Assembly: GCA_002796165.1 (NCBI GenBank) | Contig: PCWF01000124.1 | Span: 1 to 5,951 of the forward strand | Length of the DNA: 5,951 nucleotides | Source of the DNA: Nitrospinae bacterium CG11_big_fil_rev_8_21_14_0_20_56_8 | Lineage (GTDB): Bacteria > Nitrospinota > Nitrospinia > Nitrospinales > VA-1 | Direction of reading: 5' to 3' | Part shown: piece by piece, positions 1 through 4,090 of the stretch | Layout of the letters: every line of letters begins with the position of its first letter | Position numbering within the stretch: position 1 is the stretch's first letter | Translations under genes and position numbers: made by a program | Notes under the pieces: generated by a model | Database searches by the model: none | Told to the model about the DNA's origin: nothing | Seen by the model: only the letters and a program-made list of their open reading frames with translations

Positions 1-298
1 TGATCGACTCCAGCGACACCGGTTTTTTGAGGGGTTTTACCGGACGGAGGTTCACCACCACCCATCGCTCGTCTGTGGTTGTGGGATCGGGATAGGCTTC
101 ACGGGCGACCTGAGCGATGCCCATGACTGCCTTTCCGACCACGCTGTGATAGAACAACACCGCGTCGGCCTTTTTCATTGCCCGAAGATTGTTGCGCGCC
201 TGATAATTGCGCACGCCGTCCCAGGGGGTTTCTTTGTCCTCGACTAATTGTTGCCAGTTGTATTTCGAGGGTTCCTGTTTGACCAACCAGAAATTCAT
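1..298 (-). CDS. EVE domain-containing protein (THYN1-like), C-terminus cut by left edge
   Basis: The frame opens with ATG at 298-296 and runs leftward through 99 codons without a stop, so the C-terminal third is outside the window. The translation matches the bacterial EVE family: it opens MNFWLVKQEP, has WDGVRNYQARN at residues 26-36, LFYHS at 48-52 and REAYPDP at 66-72, followed by the W79 strand. EVE domains are PUA-like folds thought to bind modified nucleic-acid bases; this is family knowledge and nothing here shows the ligand. Most family members are about 150 residues, so roughly 50 are missing. A modest GAGAG ribosome site lies 4 bases before the ATG. The gene is divergent from the aldolase operon and no convincing promoter of its own is visible. 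Family assignment is firm; cellular role is not. Confidence 0.92.
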   Translation of the reverse strand, partial: MNFWLVKQEPSKYNWQQLVEDKETPWDGVRNYQARNNLRAMKKADAVLFYHSVVGKAVMGIAQVAREAYPDPTTTDERWVVVNLRPVKPLKKPVSLESI

Positions 299-425
299 GG
301 CACTCTCGCGGTTCGGTTGTTTTTGCCCGGTAAAAATCGTTGATAAAATCGGGACGAGTATTCCTAACGGCTTAATTTAAAATGGCTATTGAACTGCCGT
401 CGGGTTGAGTTTTTCACTTATTCAA

Positions 426-454
426 TTGACCCGCGTTCATTATCCAAATATAAT
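426..454 (+). promoter_or_regulatory. Strong sigma70-type promoter for the aldolase operon
   Basis: A -35 box TTGACC (426-431) and a perfect -10 box TATAAT (449-454) are separated by exactly 17 bases. Initiation is expected near 461, giving a leader of about 90 bases before the ATG at 551. The site lies in the 252-base divergent intergenic region 299-550, is oriented towards the aldolase genes, and has AT-rich sequence upstream (about 371-384). I see no equally good promoter in the opposite direction for the EVE gene. Confidence 0.8.
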
Positions 455-475
455 CAACGAATTCAAACTATTATT

Positions 476-490
476 AATCAGAACCTGATT
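476..490 (+). other. Short dyad in the operon leader
   Basis: AATCAG (476-481) and CTGATT (485-490) form a perfect 6-base inverted repeat around a 3-base centre. It begins about 15 bases after the expected transcription start. It could be a small operator half-site pair or a weak 5' hairpin. It is short enough to arise by chance, and no known regulator site is recognised. Confidence 0.3.
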
Positions 491-550
491 GCGCCTGCAA
501 GGGTTAATTCGCCGCAAGGTGAAAAGACTAAGTTTCGGAGAGGGTGAGAC

Positions 551-1501
551 ATGTACCGCAAAGAAATAAAGGTGTTGGATTGCACCATCCGCGATGGCGG
601 ATTGATGAACAATCATCAATTTTCGAATGAATTTGTACAGCGTGTGTTCCAGGTGGTGAATGCCTCCGGCGTGGACTACATCGAGTTGGGATACAAGGCG
701 GACGAATCCCAATTCAGCCGAAGCGAATTTGGAGCCATGAAATTCTGTTCCGAGAAAGATCTCGAAGCGGTGGTGGGCAAGGTGGAGAAAAATTGCAAGA
801 TCTCCGTCATGGTCGATATCGGGCGCGTCAATCCCGATACCATTATTCCGAAGGCGGAGAGCTATGTCGATATGATGCGCGTGGCCACCTATGTCAAGGA
901 TATCGACAAGGCCATCGCCCTGGTCAACCAGATCAAGGCCAAGGGTTACGAGACGACGATCAATATCATGGCCGTCTCTCACGCCCGGGAAAATGAGCTG
1001 GACGAGGCCCTGATCCAGGTTGAAAAGGAAAGCGGGGTGGACGTGGTTTATCTCGTGGACAGTTTTGGAGCCCTGTACTCGGAGCAGATCGCCTACATGG
1101 CAAAAAAATACAGGACGCTTCTTAAAACCCGTGAGATCGGCATTCACGCGCACAACAATCAGCAGTTGGCCTTTGCGAACACCATTGAAGCGATCATCCA
1201 GAATATCAATTATCTCGATGGAACCATTCTGGGGATCGGGCGGGCGGCCGGCAACTGTCCGCTGGAGCTTCTGCTGGGGTTCCTGAAGAATCCCAAATTC
1301 GATATCCGGCCCATTCTGGAAATCCTGGAAACGGATTTTGTAAGGCTTCGCAAGGAAATTGAATGGGGTTATACCATTCCTTACATGATTACGGGAATTC
1401 TGGACCTTCATCCCCGCGCGGCGATGGCGCTCCGTAAGTCGGAAAACCGGGACGCGTACCTGGATTTTTACGAAAAGCTCACCAACGAGGCCAACTTCTG
1501 A
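551..1501 (+). CDS. DRE-TIM metallolyase, 4-hydroxy-2-oxovalerate aldolase-like
   Basis: A 316-residue TIM-barrel protein of the HMGL-like family. The DRE-type signature is DCTIRDGG (residues 10-17), with D15 a predicted metal ligand. The H199-A-H201-NN motif supplies the two metal histidines, and GIGRAAGNCPLE (228-239) is the glycine loop typical of 4-hydroxy-2-oxovalerate aldolases. MRVATY (109-114) and VDSFGA (169-174) also fit that family. The enzymes cleave 4-hydroxy-2-oxo acids to pyruvate and an aldehyde with a divalent metal. The catalytic histidine of DmpG-type enzymes (in RDGxHA) aligns with L18, although the nearby H22-Q23 pair is kept. This best fits the HOA-like subgroup of unknown substrate, so a specific reaction should not be assigned. 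The protein is shorter than DmpG (about 345). GGAGAGGG (537-544) sits 6 bases before the ATG. First gene of the operon. Confidence 0.88.
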   Translation: MYRKEIKVLDCTIRDGGLMNNHQFSNEFVQRVFQVVNASGVDYIELGYKADESQFSRSEFGAMKFCSEKDLEAVVGKVEKNCKISVMVDIGRVNPDTIIPKAESYVDMMRVATYVKDIDKAIALVNQIKAKGYETTINIMAVSHARENELDEALIQVEKESGVDVVYLVDSFGALYSEQIAYMAKKYRTLLKTREIGIHAHNNQQLAFANTIEAIIQNINYLDGTILGIGRAAGNCPLELLLGFLKNPKFDIRPILEILETDFVRLRKEIEWGYTIPYMITGILDLHPRAAMALRKSENRDAYLDFYEKLTNEANF

Positions 1502-1508
1502 CCCTCCC

Positions 1509-2159
1509 ATGAGTGCTTCGTTCGACCTTGACCGGTTTAAGGAGGAGCCGGTGCTGGCCATCCTTCGCGGCGTCACTCACGACTCCCTGAACGGCGTCAT
1601 GGGTGCGATTGCTGGGGCCGGTCTGTGCTTTGCCGAGATAACCCTCAATACACCTCATTCTCTTGCCCTGATCCGGCAGACCATTGACCGGGGGTTTGCC
1701 GGCTTGTGTCTTGGGGCCGGAACGGTTCTCTCCGTGGATGACGCCCGGGCTTCCGTGTCTGCCGGAGCCCGGTTTCTTGTCGCTCCCACCTTTAATGAAC
1801 ATGTTGCGGCTTTTTGCCGCGAGTCTTCCATCCCGTATTTCCCCGGGGCCCTGACCCCCTCCGAAATTGAAAGGGCCTGGAATGCAGGCGCTTGCATGAT
1901 CAAGATTTTCCCCGCCGAAAAAATGGGACCCGATTATTTCAAGCTGGTCAAGGGGCCATTCCCCGACATTCCCCTGATGGCCGTCGGGGGAGTCCATGCC
2001 GGAAATTGCGCCGTTTATCTCGCGTCTGGCGCGTCGGCGGTGGCTGTGGGCGGATCCATCTTCTCCCCCGGGAGAATGCAACAGGGGCAATATTCCCTCA
2101 TTCAAAAAGACATCGAAGATTTTTTGTTGCCTGTAAGACAGTTTTGCTCTAATAAATGA
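1509..2159 (+). CDS. eda: KDPG/KHG-type aldolase (2-keto-3-deoxy-phosphogluconate aldolase family)
   Basis: A 216-residue class I (Schiff-base) aldolase of the Eda family, which splits 2-keto-3-deoxy-6-phosphogluconate to pyruvate and glyceraldehyde 3-phosphate. Visible landmarks are PVLAILRG (14-21), catalytic E43 in AEITLNTP, GAGTV (69-73), Schiff-base lysine K132 in IKIFPAE, and the phosphate loops VGGV (159-162) and VGGS (180-183). N47 replaces the arginine found in E. coli Eda (LRTE); together with GPDYFK and MAVGGV this resembles the 2-keto-3-deoxy-6-phosphogalactonate branch (DgoA), so the substrate is uncertain. It starts 7 bases after the preceding stop. The ATG at 1509 has no good ribosome site, which suggests coupling to the upstream gene or a GTG start at 1551. 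Length suits the family with the ATG. Family is certain; the gene symbol is by family only. Confidence 0.9.
   Translation: MSASFDLDRFKEEPVLAILRGVTHDSLNGVMGAIAGAGLCFAEITLNTPHSLALIRQTIDRGFAGLCLGAGTVLSVDDARASVSAGARFLVAPTFNEHVAAFCRESSIPYFPGALTPSEIERAWNAGACMIKIFPAEKMGPDYFKLVKGPFPDIPLMAVGGVHAGNCAVYLASGASAVAVGGSIFSPGRMQQGQYSLIQKDIEDFLLPVRQFCSNK
1539..1553 (+). promoter_or_regulatory. Internal ribosome site with in-frame GTG (possible second start of the KDPG-type aldolase)
   Basis: AAGGAGG (1539-1545) is a near-perfect Shine-Dalgarno sequence 5 bases before an in-frame GTG (1551-1553, codon 15). The annotated ATG at 1509 has no recognisable site nearby. Starting at the GTG would still keep the conserved core from VLAILRG onward but lose the N-terminal helix. 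The sequence also simply encodes K-E-E, so coincidence is possible. Confidence 0.35.
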
Positions 2160-2200
2160 AGAGGTGATACCCTAGTGATCTTTCACCCGGAGAAATTATC

Positions 2201-2467
2201 ATGCCGTTTGATTTTATGAAGAACTTTATGATGCTTGAGGACGAAGAGAAGTTTGCGCGGCTCTGCGAAGCGATCGACGAAGCCATTCACGAAGTGGATG
2301 GCGGAGAGGGCAAACTCACAGACCTGGAGGTCATGCAGGCCCTGGACTGGATCGGATTCAATTTGTTCAGGGATGATTGGGAGGAGTTTCGGAAAATGGA
2401 CCTACCCAGGGACATCAGCGGCATGGATTTTCACCGGAACAACAAGGGCCGGAATCTTATCAACTGA
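2201..2467 (+). CDS. Small acidic hypothetical protein (88 aa)
   Basis: I do not recognise a family. The ATG has a well-placed GGAGA (2189-2193) 7 bases upstream, better than for the in-frame ATGs at codons 6, 10 and 11, so the first start is preferred. The protein is rich in Asp and Glu. A likely helical N-terminal half (LEDEEKFARLCEAIDEAIHEV, about residues 12-32) is followed by a conserved-looking LTDLEVMQALDWIGFNLF stretch (39-56) and a basic tail (HRNNKGRN, 78-85). There is no signal peptide, membrane segment or cysteine pair (one Cys, C22), so it is probably cytosolic. It lies 41 bases after the KDPG-type aldolase in the same direction with no terminator between, so it is probably the last gene of the operon. 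The good ribosome site and operon position argue that it is real; function is unknown. Confidence 0.75.
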   Translation: MPFDFMKNFMMLEDEEKFARLCEAIDEAIHEVDGGEGKLTDLEVMQALDWIGFNLFRDDWEEFRKMDLPRDISGMDFHRNNKGRNLIN

Positions 2468-2496
2468 TAAGGGTGGGAAGAGCGTGGCCTTCCCGC
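2456..2496. terminator. Two adjacent dyads between convergent operons, possible bidirectional terminator
   Basis: CTTATCA (2456-2462) and TGATAAG (2465-2471) form a perfect 7-base inverted repeat overlapping the stop of the 88-residue gene. Immediately after it, 2473-2480 pairs with 2489-2496 (GTGGGAAG with CTTCCCGC, one G-T wobble) around an 8-base loop. No run of T follows the hairpin on either strand, so it is not a standard intrinsic terminator. Its place in the 57-base gap between converging genes is the main reason to propose termination. Confidence 0.4.
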
Positions 2497-2524
2497 AGGT
2501 TAAAGGGTTGGCGGCAGGTCTCGA

Positions 2525-4090
2525 TTAGTTCTGTGAAATCTTTTCAAATTCGCCGATCCGTTGCATCAGGTGGTGCATCTTTTTGTCCAGAGTGGTGATG
2601 TGCCGCCCGATTTCCTCGATTTCCTTTTTCTCCCGCGTCATGTAGATCGTCTTGCATTTTTCAAGATGGCGGCCGATATGTTCGATCATGTGATGCACCT
2701 CGTTCGTTTCCAGCGACAGGTCGTCCGCCGTTTCCTGAATTTCCAGTAAAACCTCCGTTCCCAGTTCCTTTTGAATCAGGTCTTTCTTCCGCTGGCGCAC
2801 CTGGCGGCGGTAGATGGAGAGCGCCGCACCGGTGATCACCAGGAGCACCAGGCCGCCCGTCGCCAGGTCAACGAAGAGAACGAAGTAAGATCCGAAAAAC
2901 CTTCCCGTGTGAATTTCAGTTATGAGTTTGACCAGGTCGATCTTTCGTTCCTTTTCCTCCAAAGTATTGGCTGAGGCCTGCAGGTTCGGCGAGCGCCAGG
3001 TGCGTCCCGCGTCCGCGGACAGGATCAGGCCGCCATCCGTAGCCAGAACAATAACAGGGTCCGATCCCCGGGTCTGGATAATTTGGTGAATCTGTCCCCG
3101 GCTTTCTGTTTTCTCACCCTCCAGATTCAGGGTAACCGGTGACCATTGGTCACCCCCGGTGCTTGAGTAAAATAATCCGGCTCCGGACGTGACGTAGAGG
3201 CGGGTTATCCTTTGAGGATGCACCGATATCGCTTCCACGTCGTCCAGATCTTTCATCTTGTCCCGGATCCAGGTTTGCCCCTGATTGAACGATTTGTAGA
3301 GACCGTCCGGAGTTCCCGCATAAATGAATTGGGGATCGGTGTTCAGCAGAACCAGACCCTGGATTTTCGGCCCCAGTTCCTGCCACACCTCGTTCCAGGT
3401 TTTCCCGGCATCTTCACTCCGGAACGTTCCCCGCTCGGTGGTGATGTAGAGAAATGCGGGTGAGGTGGGAGAAATCCGAACCTGCCGAACCTTTTGGTTT
3501 TCCTCGTATCCCGTTCCCTGAAAAATGGGTGACCAGGTGTCGCCCGCATCGGTGGAGAGGAACAGTCCGCCCGGCGTGGCCGCGTACATACGTTCCGGAT
3601 TTTCCGGATCCAATGCCAGATCGTTGACTGTGGATGGAGAGAGGCCGCTGGCTTCGTCGAACCATTCCGGCCAGGTGTCACCCCCATCCAGCGAACGGAA
3701 AATACCTGCGGCGGTTCCGGCGTAAACGGTCCCCGGCTGGTGGGGGGAAACCGCAAGCACCCGGATATCGAGATTGAACAAGCCCTCCTTCAATTCAATC
3801 CAGGTTGATCCGGCATCCGTCGAACGGTAAAGCCCGTGCGCCGTTCCCGCAAAAAGAGGGAAGGGGGAGCCCGGCCCCGACGCCAGGGCTTGTATTGTTT
3901 CATGGGGGCGGGTGACTTGGAAATACTTGTCGGGAATGAACCAGCCGCTGACGGACTTGCCGTTGAGGTCCAGCGATTCATAGTGCATCAACAGCACGCC
4001 CGAAACGGCGAGAATAAGGAAGAATGCGGCGCACACAAATCCCGTCCACTTGTGGAACAACCGCGCATTTTTGAAGCTGTGAATGTTCAA
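2525..4090 (-). CDS. PepSY-TM-like membrane protein with seven-repeat Asp-box beta-propeller and His/Cys tail
   Basis: 521 residues. An N-terminal membrane helix (about 15-36) follows FHKW, and a second (about 398-426, after EIHTGRF) is followed by the basic YRRQVRQRKK. Both resemble the helices of PepSY-associated, iron-regulated membrane proteins. Between them seven Asp-box motifs (S-x-D-x-G-x-T-W type) start at S90, S133, S179, S225, S267, S309 and S358, spaced 42-49 residues apart, as in a seven-bladed BNR/sortilin-like propeller; repeats 5 and 6 are degenerate. Positive-inside charge puts the propeller in the periplasm and the C-terminus in the cytoplasm. Histidines H13, H36 and H394 at membrane edges could bind heme (inference). 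Residues 465-519 form a His/Cys helical tail shared with the upstream permease. The start is TTG at 4090-4088, overlapping the permease stop as TTGA, so translation is probably coupled. Likely partner, sensor or reductase for iron uptake; exact role unknown. Confidence 0.85.
   Translation of the reverse strand: MNIHSFKNARLFHKWTGFVCAAFFLILAVSGVLLMHYESLDLNGKSVSGWFIPDKYFQVTRPHETIQALASGPGSPFPLFAGTAHGLYRSTDAGSTWIELKEGLFNLDIRVLAVSPHQPGTVYAGTAAGIFRSLDGGDTWPEWFDEASGLSPSTVNDLALDPENPERMYAATPGGLFLSTDAGDTWSPIFQGTGYEENQKVRQVRISPTSPAFLYITTERGTFRSEDAGKTWNEVWQELGPKIQGLVLLNTDPQFIYAGTPDGLYKSFNQGQTWIRDKMKDLDDVEAISVHPQRITRLYVTSGAGLFYSSTGGDQWSPVTLNLEGEKTESRGQIHQIIQTRGSDPVIVLATDGGLILSADAGRTWRSPNLQASANTLEEKERKIDLVKLITEIHTGRFFGSYFVLFVDLATGGLVLLVITGAALSIYRRQVRQRKKDLIQKELGTEVLLEIQETADDLSLETNEVHHMIEHIGRHLEKCKTIYMTREKKEIEEIGRHITTLDKKMHHLMQRIGEFEKISQN
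2534..2698 (-). other. His/Cys helical tail domain, copy 2 (in the propeller protein)
   Basis: Encodes residues 465-519 of the propeller protein. H466, H471, H475, C479, H497 and H506 match permease H542, H547, H551, C555, H573 and H582 with a constant offset of 76. Shared non-ligand positions include V, M, E and I in the VHxM-x-EHI core. There are extra histidines at H467 and H507. Possible metal or heme binding, or heteromeric coiled-coil pairing, is inferred from spacing only. Confidence 0.75.

Noticed and set aside
299..425. Promoter for the EVE gene on the minus strand
   Set aside because: Only poor -10-like AT-rich stretches with no matching -35 at proper spacing; I cannot support a specific site.
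493..520. Near-repeat GCCTGCAAGG / GCCGCAAGG in the leader
   Set aside because: Too short and imperfect to separate from chance.
440..1576. Long open frame (378 codons) on the minus strand opposite the HOA-like aldolase
   Set aside because: It is antisense to a gene with clear catalytic motifs, crosses the promoter region, and its translation shows no family features; it reflects codon bias of the real gene.
1479..2105. Minus-strand open frame of 208 codons opposite the KDPG-type aldolase
   Set aside because: Antisense to a confidently identified enzyme; low-complexity Gly/Arg/Pro-rich translation with no motifs.
2163..2187. GGTGA/TCACC inverted repeat between the KDPG-type aldolase and the orphan gene
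   Set aside because: Only 5 base pairs with a 15-base loop and no T-tract; not a credible terminator or riboswitch.
2235..2528. Plus-strand frame of 97 codons overlapping the 88-residue gene
   Set aside because: No ribosome site, an Arg/Ser/Trp-rich shadow composition, and it runs into the convergent gene; the 2201 frame has the good ribosome site.
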